Made by a program: the position numbers and the translations under genes
Notes under the pieces: generated by a model
The model's input: the letters and a program-made list of their open reading frames with translations, nothing else
Told to the model about the DNA's origin: nothing
Database searches by the model: none
Assembly (NCBI GenBank): GCA_910579265.1
Contig: CAJTTE010000024.1
Span: 1 to 40,190 of the forward strand
Direction of reading: 5' to 3'
DNA length: 40,190 nt
Source: an uncultured Ruminiclostridium sp.
Lineage (GTDB): Bacteria > Bacillota > Clostridia > Oscillospirales > Ruminococcaceae
Shown: piece by piece, positions 17,528-25,163 of the stretch
How positions within the stretch are numbered: the stretch's first letter is position 1
Layout: each line of letters opens with the position of its first letter

Positions 17528-17760
17528 AATAAATGCCTCCTTGTCCTGTTTTCTGTTAAAAGATATGTGGAACAATAAAAAAATAGACATGCCTTTCAAC
17601 ATAAAATAACCCCTCTTTTTAAATTGCCCCATATGCGGTAAAACAACAAAGCATTTGGATAACTTGTACTTTTTACATCAGAAGAATAAAGATTGTAATG
17701 ATTATCCCGAAATCCGCATATAAATCTACAAACTGAATTTTTATGCAAAGGGGCGAAACA

Positions 17761-18057
17761 ATGTCAGCTAAAGCTACAACACCGATCGTTCAAGATTTCG
17801 GAACAAAACAAGAGAGATGCGTAAGCCTCGGAAAGTACATAGTTGATAACGGCGCAACCGTCAGAAGTGCAGCAAAAGTTTTCGGAATAAGCAAAAGTAC
17901 GGTCCATCAGGATATAACGGCAAGACTTGAAAAAATAAACCCCGCGCTTCAAAAGCAGGTAAAGGAGGTTTTGGAAAAAAACAAACAGGAAAGACATATA
18001 AGAGGCGGCCTTGCCACCAAAAAAAAATACAGTGAGTTAAGGGATCTGGAAGATTAA
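17761..18057 (+). CDS. spoIIID: Sporulation transcription factor SpoIIID
   Basis: This is a 98-residue DNA-binding regulator of the mother-cell programme during sporulation. It matches SpoIIID through GKYIVDNGATVRSAAKVFG, the recognition helix GISKSTVHQDIT, and the basic tail HIRGGLATKKKY, which in SpoIIID contributes to DNA binding. The ATG at 17761 follows AAAGGGG; an upstream ATG at 17743 lies before that site. Its presence is the best evidence that the organism makes endospores. It is divergent from the ATPase gene and followed by a short palindrome and a strong hairpin terminator. The SpoIIE/SpoIVF-type neighbours often found near spoIIID are absent; instead the flank holds decayed mobile DNA. 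Confidence 0.95.
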   Translation: MSAKATTPIVQDFGTKQERCVSLGKYIVDNGATVRSAAKVFGISKSTVHQDITARLEKINPALQKQVKEVLEKNKQERHIRGGLATKKKYSELRDLED

Positions 18058-18077
18058 AGATTAAAAAAAGCGCACAG

Positions 18078-18097
18078 GTTAGCGTGCTATCGCTAAC
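18078..18097. repeat. GTTAGC-type palindrome
   Basis: A perfect 7-bp stem (GTTAGCG / CGCTAAC) with a 6-base loop, 20 bp after spoIIID. No T-run follows, so it is not a terminator by itself. Similar GGTTAGC...GCTAACC palindromes lie at the right end of the window. Confidence 0.5.
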
Positions 18098-18115
18098 GAA
18101 GAATTAGGATTATGT

Positions 18116-18153
18116 ACCACCCGCAAGGTTTTCCTTGCGGGATTGGTGCTTTT
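18116..18153 (+). terminator. Terminator downstream of spoIIID
   Basis: A 9-bp perfect stem (CCCGCAAGG / CCTTGCGGG) with a TTTT loop is extended by an outer ACCA/GGT pairing and followed by GCTTTTA. It lies immediately next to the recombinase remnant on the other strand and may have served both. Confidence 0.75.
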
Positions 18154-18331
18154 ATGCGGATTTCCCGAGTTCCTCCGCTATGAACGCTTCGCCGCATTCA
18201 AAGGTGTAGCAAATAATAATCGTATTCCCGCAGGTTTACGATTACTTTTCGGGCTTCTCGAACACCTCTATCCTGCGGATAAATACCCGCAGCAGTTCGG
18301 CGGTAAGCCTTGGCATTTCAATAAACTCCCT
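18152..18331 (-). pseudogene. Remnant: C-terminus of a serine recombinase
   Basis: Read on the minus strand this gives REFIEMPRLTAELLRVFIRR, then IEVFEKPEK, two close stop codons, then TCGNTIIICYTF and a TAA. The pattern (LTxELLxxFIxxIEV..., KYSRT-like segment, then IxIxYTF) is the usual C-terminal end of large serine recombinases of mobile elements. The N-terminal catalytic domain is missing, and two stops fall where a Tyr-Ser-Arg-type segment would be. This is therefore a decayed scrap of an integrated element. The assignment rests on about 60 residues and recalled family pattern. Confidence 0.6.
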
Positions 18332-18360
18332 CTATTTCTAAAGAGGTGTCGTGGACGATA

Positions 18361-18669
18361 GCAAGGGCAAACAGCTCGTTTACACTATCAGCTGTGTCAG
18401 TTTCCTTGACATCAAGCAAGCTTAGCAAGTAGATCACTGTCACAAGGACGGGCACGACGGGAGCGGTCACGGCGACCTTGTCAAATACAGGTGTTGCGAC
18501 CATCGAGGTATCCGGTAATAAGCTTACCATCACAGCAGTCAAGACGGGCAGCGTGACGATAACCGTAAAGGTCGCGGCAGACAGCAAATATAACGCACCT
18601 ACGAACAAGACTATCGCCGTTATTTGCAAGGTTGCTTACATTAATGGTCTTTTTTTCAATGTGAAATAA
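18361..18669 (+). pseudogene. Remnant: bacterial Ig-like (Big_2-type) domain
   Basis: In one frame the plus strand reads SSFTLSAVSVSLTSSKLSK, an in-frame TAG, then ITVTRTGTTGAVTATLSN, TGVATIEVSGNKLTITAV, KTGSVTITVKVAADSKYNAP and TNKTIAV. This is a good Ig-like domain of the kind carried by surface proteins and phage tail proteins. There is no start codon with a ribosome binding site, the domain is alone, and it is interrupted by TAG at about 18433-18435. It is most likely a fragment of a lost prophage or surface-protein gene, beside the recombinase remnant. Confidence 0.65.
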
Positions 18670-18683
18670 CAATATCGCACTCC

Positions 18684-18723
18684 AAAAAAGCCCGCGGAAA
18701 TGCCGAAACGCATTCCCGCGGGC
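18684..18723 (-). terminator. Terminator, leftward
   Basis: The stem GCCCGCGG(A)AATGC / GCATT(C)CCGCGGGC is followed, on the minus strand, by six T residues. It lies about 200 bp beyond the stop of the LRR surface-protein gene and is its most likely terminator. Confidence 0.75.
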
Positions 18724-18926
18724 GTGACTATTTGAAAAAACAATTCGAGAAAAGCTCCTGCTTTCGGAACGTTGTCTCCGACCTTTAAGAGAGTGCCAGT
18801 AATGCTTCCGCCGCCGTCTTGAATGTAGCTGAACAAGTCGCCTTCCATTATTGCAGGAGGAGCATTTAATTATGTTTTTTTAAATCCGTACGGTATCAAA
18901 AAGTTTTACGGATTATATACGTTCCG

Positions 18927-20210
18927 TTACTTTCTGCGCTTTGAAGCAACGGCGGCGGCAAGTGCGGTTATCATAGGAATAACGGAAATAATGATACCTG
19001 TCGGCATATTGCCGTCGTTTTTACCGTCGTTCGTATTGCCTGCGGTTGTTGCTGCGGGAGTTTCTGTTTCTTCGTTCGCAGTGCTTTCGGTGAACGCAGA
19101 TTCCTCAGGCTTGGTGATTTCAGGCTCGGTGCCTTCGGGCTTGGTGATCTCCGGCTCCGTCTCTTCGGGCTTGGTAATTTCAGGTTCGGTTACCTCAGGC
19201 TCGGTGACGTCGGACTCAGTGGTCTCGGAACCGGTTACATCGGGGCGCGGTTCAATCGCTTCCGTTTTTTCCGCGCCGCATATCTCACAGGAATATATCT
19301 TTACATTCTCGTCGTGATTATCTCTTCCGCCGTCCCAGACATGAGCTTCTTCGTGCAAATGCGCATGGCAGTTTCTGCATTCCTCCCAATGACAATCCTC
19401 ATCGTACTGCAGCTCCCCGATAATGTCATGGCTCAGCTTTTGCATGGTTTCCGTTTTAGTATATCCGCAGTCCATGCAGGTATATGTAACCTCGCCCTCG
19501 TCGGTGCAGGTGGAGGGCTTTGTTATTATTCCTCCGTCGTATTCATGGTCTTTTATGCTGTCGTTGTCCTTGAATCCGCAGACGGCGCATACATTCCAGT
19601 GGCAGTCGCCGTTACAGGCCGTTTCCCATTTATGACCGCTTGCGGGAATCGTTATATCGCCCGTTATGATATTTTCTCCGTTCTCATCGGAGAATTTTTT
19701 CTTGCATTCCGAACACTCCCAATACTCCATATTGCCATCTTCCGTGCAGGTCGCATTGACAGCATCGTGTTTTACAAGCGAGTGCCTGTGAGGCGGAATA
19801 TAGGCCTCAACAACCGTGATCACCGCAGTGCCTACTATATTGTCGTTTAATTTAGCCGTAAGCACGGTCGTAGGGTCGGTCGCCGCTTTACCGATCACTT
19901 TGCACTGGTTGTTATCTACTCCGGTTGTGATTATATCCACATAAGTTTCATCAACTTCCCATGTGGGTGGCTCTTGGCCGTTATAACCCTCAAGAGTAAA
20001 TATCTGGTAATCGCCTATTGTTATCTCTTTTGCAGAGGGGGTTAAGTTGCACATGGGAATATAATTCGGGTCGTCTTCGCCGCAGACCTCACATACGCCG
20101 TTCTTATAGCTGTGCGGCCCGAATTGGATAAAGAAAGTTGCTGTCTTACCGTTTCCGCAGTCATATGTATATTGAGCCGTGCCTGTTCCGATGATGTTAC
20201 CGTTAGTCAC
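18927..20210 (-). CDS. C-terminal part of LRR surface protein, after an in-frame TGA
   Basis: This open frame continues the LRR protein gene without a frame change: only the TGA at 20223-20225 and four codons separate them. There is no ribosome binding site of its own. It encodes, in order, an Ig-like segment (about 35-120), cysteine-paired modules of the type TYTCMDCGYTKTE (about 130-320, six or more CxxC pairs, with HxWxxxCNGDCHW repeats), an acidic Pro/Glu/Thr repeat stalk (EPEITKPEGTEPEITKPEE), and a C-terminal membrane helix followed by SKRRK. A short NMPTG before the helix recalls a sortase motif but is not canonical. Expression would need read-through or reversion of the TGA, so this is best read as the second half of a disrupted gene. 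Confidence 0.7.
   Translation of the reverse strand: MTNGNIIGTGTAQYTYDCGNGKTATFFIQFGPHSYKNGVCEVCGEDDPNYIPMCNLTPSAKEITIGDYQIFTLEGYNGQEPPTWEVDETYVDIITTGVDNNQCKVIGKAATDPTTVLTAKLNDNIVGTAVITVVEAYIPPHRHSLVKHDAVNATCTEDGNMEYWECSECKKKFSDENGENIITGDITIPASGHKWETACNGDCHWNVCAVCGFKDNDSIKDHEYDGGIITKPSTCTDEGEVTYTCMDCGYTKTETMQKLSHDIIGELQYDEDCHWEECRNCHAHLHEEAHVWDGGRDNHDENVKIYSCEICGAEKTEAIEPRPDVTGSETTESDVTEPEVTEPEITKPEETEPEITKPEGTEPEITKPEESAFTESTANEETETPAATTAGNTNDGKNDGNMPTGIIISVIPMITALAAAVASKRRK
19101..19215 (-). repeat. Tandem 30-bp repeat encoding a Pro/Glu/Thr stalk
   Basis: About three and a half copies of a 30-bp unit encode TKPE(E/G)TEPEI. The unit is in phase with the reading frame and forms the spacer before the C-terminal membrane helix of the LRR surface protein. 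Such stretches vary in copy number between strains through slippage. Confidence 0.75.
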
Positions 20211-20222
20211 TTTGGCGTTTTC

Positions 20223-22193
20223 TCAGTTGCTTGCCTTTGATAAATCAAAGCTTCCGGGGAGGTCAGCAGGGTCAATCATACAGCCGGAAACGATATATGG
20301 GTTGCCCAAACAATCAAAGTGTCCCAGTTCTGTATTTTTGCTTAAATCCAAAGAGGTGAGATTATTTTCATGGCATTTAAGCATTATCAGCTTGGTGTTT
20401 TTGCTTACGTCTAAAACGGTAAGCTTATTATTATTGCAGTAAAGAGTACCCAGTTTGATGTTATTGCTTACATTTAAAGCGGTAAGTTTATTATTCTCGC
20501 AGAAAAGAGTATACAACTCGATGAAATGCTCTATTCCCGTCAGGTCAGTTATATTTTTACTGCTGACATTAATTGTAGAAACTCTGAGTATTTCATTGTT
20601 CTGTAAAATACCGTCGTTATTGCTGTCAAAGTTTTCTTTAACGTACTCCCTGAAATTCGGGTCGGGGAAGTTTGTTTCGTCTATGGCAACACTGTCATCA
20701 TTTTGAGTTTCCACGTTGCATATTTGGCAAACTCCGTCAGCGGAAACGTGGGTATGTCCCTCCTGCGATACCTTGCTTCTTTCGTTTTCTTCGACAAAGT
20801 TTACGTTCATCTCGTTCGTAACAGTAACGCTTGTTTTGCCGCTGCCGAGAACGATCTCGGTTATCCTGCGCTTATCGCCGTCGGGTTCGTATTTAAGCTG
20901 GGTTGTCGTACTCTCCGTCTCATTCCACTCTTCATCCACGCTGTAAAATACGTTATCCCCAAGCGATGCAGAGGCGGGAAAAAGTGCATATTCAAGCTTT
21001 GGGCAGATGGCAAACGCCATTCCTCCAATTGATACGACGCTTTCAGGTATTTCCACGGACATAAGGTTCTGGCATTCCATAAACATGCCGTCGCTTATAT
21101 GGGTGATTCCGTCCGGAAGGTGCGGTATCGCTGTAAATCCCGTACCCGAAAATGCCATCATTTCTATTTCTGTAACAGTATCGGGAATGTCCATTTCCGT
21201 AAGATTTATGCAGCCAGAAAACGCGCCTTGTTCAATTCGGATAACGCCGTTCGGTATTTCTACGGATTTAAGACTTGTGCAGCCAGCGAATACCATATAC
21301 TCAATTACGGTTACATTTTTCGGAATAACTATCCTTTCTAAGGATTCGCAATAATTAAAAGCATATTTACCGATTTTAGTAACCGAATCGGGAATGTTGA
21401 TCTCTCTTAGACTGTCACAATCCACAAAGGCTGATTCGCCTATTTCAATAACGCTGTCCGATATTGACACCGATGTTGCATGGTCACCATATATGTCAAA
21501 AGCATGGTCGCCTATATTCTCAATTCCGATGATATTAATTGTTTTAATATCATTTCCATTAAGATAAGCTTCTCGCCAAGGCGTACGCTCACCACCGGCA
21601 AAATTAACCCAGCTTTTCATTCTCCCCGTTCCGCTGATAGTCAGCACGCCGTTGCTATCAAGCGTCCATGTGACGTTGGCTTCATTGCCCTCCGCGCCAC
21701 AAGTGCCGTAAGCTGTGGGGTAGTATGCTTTAACAACATTTCCGCCCACGTCTAAAAACTCAACCTTGATCAGTTCGGCATCAAAGCCGTCTGTATTGTC
21801 AGTTTTTATTCCTACTTGGTATCCCCAAGTTGCAGGTTTAAAAACAAATGTTACTACCCGCTGACCTGTTGCTGTAACTTCGTGCTCTGCCTGCCAGCTT
21901 TGACCGGCACCTGCATTGTACTGAGTTGTCGTTGCATAAGTTTCTTCAACATAACTAGCGCCATTAACATATGCTGTTAATGTTGCATAGGCGTCATCGA
22001 CCACTTTTGTTATATTAAATGTAATTTTTGCCTGTGTTGCTGTTGTAAGTTCACTTATAGGTATGTCGCTTGCAGATATTAAAGCAAGGTCACTATCAGC
22101 AGCATAAGACGTAAAGCTCGTGACATCCATAGTCGTAAACATCATTAGCGTTATACTCAAAGCTGTCAGAAATGAAATAAATCTTTTTATCAT
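20223..22193 (-). CDS. Secreted BspA-like leucine-rich-repeat surface protein, N-terminal part
   Basis: The gene starts at 22193 with AAGGAGG in front and a TTGACA-17-TATACT promoter. The 656-residue product has a signal peptide (about 1-31, ending TSYAA), an N-terminal beta-rich region (35-170), BspA/TpLRR-type repeats (about 190-430, units such as IGDHAF...VSISDSVIEIGESAFVDC), an EF-hand-like loop (DSNNDGILQNNE), and a second LRR type (about 540-640, LYCNNNKLTVLDVSKN). It ends at a TGA directly after FDLSKASN, after which the same frame continues for another 427 codons. Related repeat ends usually read SNW here, so the TGA looks like a mutated TGG. Role in adhesion or glycan binding is inference. 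Confidence 0.85.
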   Translation of the reverse strand: MIKRFISFLTALSITLMMFTTMDVTSFTSYAADSDLALISASDIPISELTTATQAKITFNITKVVDDAYATLTAYVNGASYVEETYATTTQYNAGAGQSWQAEHEVTATGQRVVTFVFKPATWGYQVGIKTDNTDGFDAELIKVEFLDVGGNVVKAYYPTAYGTCGAEGNEANVTWTLDSNGVLTISGTGRMKSWVNFAGGERTPWREAYLNGNDIKTINIIGIENIGDHAFDIYGDHATSVSISDSVIEIGESAFVDCDSLREINIPDSVTKIGKYAFNYCESLERIVIPKNVTVIEYMVFAGCTSLKSVEIPNGVIRIEQGAFSGCINLTEMDIPDTVTEIEMMAFSGTGFTAIPHLPDGITHISDGMFMECQNLMSVEIPESVVSIGGMAFAICPKLEYALFPASASLGDNVFYSVDEEWNETESTTTQLKYEPDGDKRRITEIVLGSGKTSVTVTNEMNVNFVEENERSKVSQEGHTHVSADGVCQICNVETQNDDSVAIDETNFPDPNFREYVKENFDSNNDGILQNNEILRVSTINVSSKNITDLTGIEHFIELYTLFCENNKLTALNVSNNIKLGTLYCNNNKLTVLDVSKNTKLIMLKCHENNLTSLDLSKNTELGHFDCLGNPYIVSGCMIDPADLPGSFDLSKASN

Positions 22194-22262
22194 TTGTAAA
22201 CCTCCTTAAAATCAAAATATACTTATTTTAAGTTTATCAAAAATTCTCGGTTATTTTGAAAA

Positions 22263-22291
22263 AGTATAATGATTTTTGAAGGCTTTGTCAA
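22263..22291 (-). promoter_or_regulatory. Promoter for the LRR surface-protein gene
   Basis: On the minus strand TTGACA (22291-22286), a 17-bp spacer and TATACT (22268-22263) lie about 70 bp before the start codon, close to the consensus. Confidence 0.75.
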
Positions 22292-22498
22292 GCGAATTTT
22301 ACGGTTAAAAATTACATTTCACGCACAAAACAGTATCTTTCACGAAAGCATTCTTTTTCAGATTAAAAATTACGGATATTTTCGCCTGAGATTTCCGCGT
22401 CTCGGGCGGATGTCTTCTTACTGATGTATCACCGCAAACAACGAAAACACCCGCACGCCTTGCCGGACATGCGGGTTATTCTATCCCATCCGGTTTAC

Positions 22499-22538
22499 CG
22501 TTATTTCTCCGCTTTTTTCCTTGAAGTCCCCATGCTTT
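22499..22538 (-). repeat. Dispersed repeat, truncated copy C
   Basis: The minus strand reads AAAGCATGGGGACTTCAAGG then AAAAAAGCGGAGAAATAACG, matching the first 40 bp of copy A with a few differences. The similarity stops there, so only the head of the element is present. Confidence 0.6.
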
Positions 22539-22992
22539 CAAACGCAATTATACATATTTGCTTTGTTTTCCGATACAACGTAAAATATCAAATAAAGCTT
22601 TTCCGAACAGCCGGAAAGCTGCCGCCAAACAAGCCGGCGTTAAAAACTTAAAGCGAAGATTTTTGCCGCATTACAAATCATTATTTGACGATCAAACAGG
22701 TTGTCAACGGTACAGCTTGGCATTCACACAATCTTTTTAATATTTATCCAAACAGCTTTTACCGGCATCGATTTAACTTTATCCAACTTTAAAAGCCATT
22801 ACATTCAATTTTATCAAATCTATTATATTCCAGATTACTCAGTATTTTTTTCTGTTAAAAACCGTAATATACAAGTTTTATCTGATTTGTAATATAATAA
22901 ATAAAATTTATGGATCCTTCATACAGATTTTCTAAGCCCCAACAGAAAAAACGGTTAATATGGATAATATATCTCAAATTTTTACAAATCTC

Positions 22993-23021
22993 TTGAAATT
23001 GATGTCCGACTTTGTTATAAT
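22993..23021 (+). promoter_or_regulatory. Promoter for the NifU-like/GGGtGRT operon
   Basis: TTGAAA (22993-22998), 17 bp, TATAAT (23016-23021), about 50 bp before the start codon. Together with a strong GAAAGGAG ribosome binding site it suggests high constitutive expression. Confidence 0.8.
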
Positions 23022-23072
23022 ATAACAGGCGAGTAAAAACTAAACATAAATCACCCGAAAGGAGCTTAAAGC

Positions 23073-23768
23073 ATGATTAATTACTCACATGAAGTTGAGA
23101 AAATGTGCGTTGTTGCCAAGGGACCCAAGCATGGTCCTGCGCCTATACCCGAAGAAGGCAAATGGGTAAAGCCCTATCAGATCGCCGATATAAGCGGTTT
23201 AACACACGGCGTGGGTTGGTGCGCACCACAGCAGGGCACATGCAAGCTTACCTTAAACGTTAAGGACGGTATTATTGAAGAAGCATTGGTAGAAACACTC
23301 GGTTGCTCCGGTATGACTCATTCCGCAGCTATGGCTGCTGAAATCCTCCCCGGAAAGACCCTGTTGGAGGCTCTGAACACGGACCTTGTTTGCGATGCAA
23401 TTAACGTAGCTATGAGAGAGCTGTTTTTACAGATCGTCTATGGACGTACTCAAACCGCTTTCTCCGAAAACGGATTACCCATAGGCGCCGGTCTCGAGGA
23501 CTTGGGTAAGGGACTGCGTTCACAGGTGGGAACTATTTTCTCCACCAAAGCCAAGGGCGTTCGTTATATGGAAATGGCAGAAGGATACATAACATCTCTC
23601 GGTCTTGACGATAACGGAGAGGTTATAGGATACCAGTTCGTTAAAATCGGAAAGATGCTCGAAGATATCCGCCACGGAAAAACTCCCGACGAAGCCTACA
23701 AGGCAAACTGCGGACAATACGGAAGATATGACGAGGCTGTCAAGAAAATTGACCCTCGTGAAGAATAA
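23073..23768 (+). CDS. NifU-like iron-sulfur scaffold-type protein, partner of GGGtGRT protein
   Basis: The 231-residue cytoplasmic protein resembles the NifU/IscU N-terminal scaffold fold, on which Fe-S clusters are built, over about residues 45-140. It shows WCAPQQGTCKLTLNVKDGII, then LVETLGCSGMTHSAAMAAEI and LPGKTLLEAL. Cysteines at 50, 57, 78 and 107 could bind a cluster, but the spacing is not that of classical NifU (GCGD...GCG...), so the scaffold role is inferred. The C-terminal third (KAKGVRYMEMAEGYITSLGL onward) is outside the NifU core. The ATG follows GAAAGGAG. The next gene begins 20 bp after its stop and is the GGGtGRT protein. Confidence 0.78.
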   Translation: MINYSHEVEKMCVVAKGPKHGPAPIPEEGKWVKPYQIADISGLTHGVGWCAPQQGTCKLTLNVKDGIIEEALVETLGCSGMTHSAAMAAEILPGKTLLEALNTDLVCDAINVAMRELFLQIVYGRTQTAFSENGLPIGAGLEDLGKGLRSQVGTIFSTKAKGVRYMEMAEGYITSLGLDDNGEVIGYQFVKIGKMLEDIRHGKTPDEAYKANCGQYGRYDEAVKKIDPREE

Positions 23769-23788
23769 TGGGAAAGGAGTTAAAGATT

Positions 23789-24787
23789 ATGGCTAAATAT
23801 GAAGGTCAGGAAAGACGTGCCGAAAAAGTCAACGCATGTCTCCAATCCTTGGGCATGAAGGAAATCGAAGAAGCAAGAGATCTTTGCCTTTCCAAGGGTA
23901 TTAATGTAGAAGAAATTGTAAAGGGTGTACAGCCAATCGCTTTTGAAAACGCTGTATGGGCTTATACTCTCGGTACTGCCATCGCACTTAAGAGAGGCAT
24001 CACAAAAGCTTCCGACGCTGCTGCTGCAATAGGAGAAGGATTACAGGCATTCTGTGTTCCGGGTTCGGTTGCGGAAAACAGAAAGGTCGGGCTCGGCCAC
24101 GGAAATTTAGGACAAATGCTGTTAGAAGAGGATACGAAGTGTTTCTGCTTCCTTGCAGGTCATGAATCATTTGCCGCTGCCGAAGGCGCTATAGGCATTG
24201 CAAGAACTGCCAACAAAGCAAGGAAAGAGCCTCTCAGAGTTATTCTGAACGGTCTTGGAAAAGACGCGGCATACATTATTTCAAGAATCAACGGATTTAC
24301 ATATGTTGAAACTGACTATGATATTTCCAACGATAAGCTTACGGTTGTCCGTGAAGTTGCATTCTCTGACGGAGACAAGGCTAAGGTTCGCTGCTTCGGA
24401 GCAAACGACGTTACCGAAGGTGTTGCTATAATGAGAATGGAGGGCGTTGAGGTTTCTATTACCGGTAACTCCACCAACCCCACACGTTTCCAGCATCTTG
24501 TTGCGGGTACATATAAAAAATGGGCCATCGAAAACGGCAAGAAATATTTCTCCGTTGCCTCCGGCGGCGGTACAGGACGTACTTTGCACCCTGACAATGT
24601 TGCGGCCGGTCCCGCATCCTATGGTCTTACCGACTCTATGGGAAGAATGCACGGCGACGCTCAGTTTGCAGGTTCTTCCTCTGTTCCCGCTCATGTTGAA
24701 ATGATGGGACTTATCGGTATGGGCAACAATCCCATGGTGGGTGCTACCGTTGCATGTGCAGTTGCGGTTGAGGAAGCCAACAAGTAA
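23789..24787 (+). CDS. GGGtGRT family protein
   Basis: This 332-residue protein belongs to the uncharacterised GGGtGRT family (Pfam PF14057 by recollection). The naming motif is present as SGGGTGRTLHPDNVAAGPAS, with GGGTGRT at 259-265. Other conserved-looking blocks are GLGHGNLGQM (101-110), FLAGHESFAAAEGA (121-134) and the C-terminus MGNNPMVGATVACAVAVEEA. Glycine- and alanine-rich loops suggest a nucleotide- or cofactor-binding fold, but no biochemical role is known to me. The start MAKYEGQ is chosen because AAAGGAG lies 9 bases upstream; an ATG seven codons earlier overlaps the preceding stop (TAATG) and lies before that site. Pairing with the NifU-like gene suggests a joint Fe-S- or sulfur-related job. 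Confidence 0.9.
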   Translation: MAKYEGQERRAEKVNACLQSLGMKEIEEARDLCLSKGINVEEIVKGVQPIAFENAVWAYTLGTAIALKRGITKASDAAAAIGEGLQAFCVPGSVAENRKVGLGHGNLGQMLLEEDTKCFCFLAGHESFAAAEGAIGIARTANKARKEPLRVILNGLGKDAAYIISRINGFTYVETDYDISNDKLTVVREVAFSDGDKAKVRCFGANDVTEGVAIMRMEGVEVSITGNSTNPTRFQHLVAGTYKKWAIENGKKYFSVASGGGTGRTLHPDNVAAGPASYGLTDSMGRMHGDAQFAGSSSVPAHVEMMGLIGMGNNPMVGATVACAVAVEEANK

Positions 24788-24808
24788 TAAGATAAATTTA
24801 TAGATTAA

Positions 24809-24845
24809 AAATGGTTTTCCGTTAAATTCGGAAAGCCATTTTTGA
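24809..24845 (+). terminator. Terminator of the NifU-like/GGGtGRT operon
   Basis: A 13-bp stem (AAATGGTTTTCCG / CGGAAAGCCATTT, one T-G pair) with a 7-base loop continues into TTTT, 20 bp after the stop codon. Confidence 0.85.
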
Positions 24846-24918
24846 CTATAATCACAGATATTAAAAATATGCGAAAAAGATTTATCATTTTGCACCGTAT
24901 AAAAACATATAGGTAAAA

Positions 24919-24968
24919 GCATCTAATACTAATCCCTTTTTAAAATGCGGGATTAGTGTTTTAGGTGC
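24919..24968. other. Long imperfect hairpin
   Basis: The arm GCATCTAATACTAATCCC pairs with GGGATTAGTGTTTTAGGTGC, giving a 9-bp perfect inner stem (ACTAATCCC / GGGATTAGT) plus an outer CTAA/TTAG and GCA/TGC pairing. GTTTT follows the inner stem. It stands alone 75 bp after the operon terminator, so it may be a second terminator or a small structured RNA. Confidence 0.5.
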
Positions 24969-25163
24969 GATCCATTTTTAAACTGCGGATATTGCGTCAG
25001 TTTAAAATGAATCGGTAAAAAACTAAAGTTATAATATGTTTGGCTCCGGTATCATGACCGCATATCAAATACAACACAGGTATTGCTTTAAAAAATATAT
25101 CAGAATTTCTTTAAAAAATATCACAAATATTAAGAACAAAATACTGAAAGGAGCACGGATTAA

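Larger units (their letters stand above)
22194..23072. other. Long intergenic region between divergent genes
   Basis: About 880 bp separate the LRR gene and the NifU-like gene. It holds the two divergent promoters, a hairpin at 22383-22408 (CGCCTGAGA / TCTCGGGCG), a second at 22449-22476 (ACCCGCA / TGCGGGT) without a gene to terminate, and a truncated copy of the dispersed repeat at 22499-22538. The stretch 22550-22980 shows nothing else recognisable; open frames there have no ribosome binding site. Confidence 0.55.

Noticed and set aside
18636..18848. 70-codon minus-strand frame
   Set aside because: No purine-rich site before the ATG, and the frame reads straight through the terminator hairpin; it may contain a scrap of a lost gene but is not supported.
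19101..19215. CRISPR-like repeat
   Set aside because: The 30-bp units are contiguous, in frame and encode a Pro/Glu/Thr stalk; there are no spacers.
20211..20225. Selenocysteine or alternative genetic code at the LRR TGA
   Set aside because: No SECIS-like hairpin is visible just after the TGA, other genes here use TGA as a normal stop, and the expected residue is Trp.
24281..24922. 213-codon frame antisense to the GGGtGRT gene
   Set aside because: Lies opposite a clear gene, lacks a ribosome binding site and shows no family pattern.
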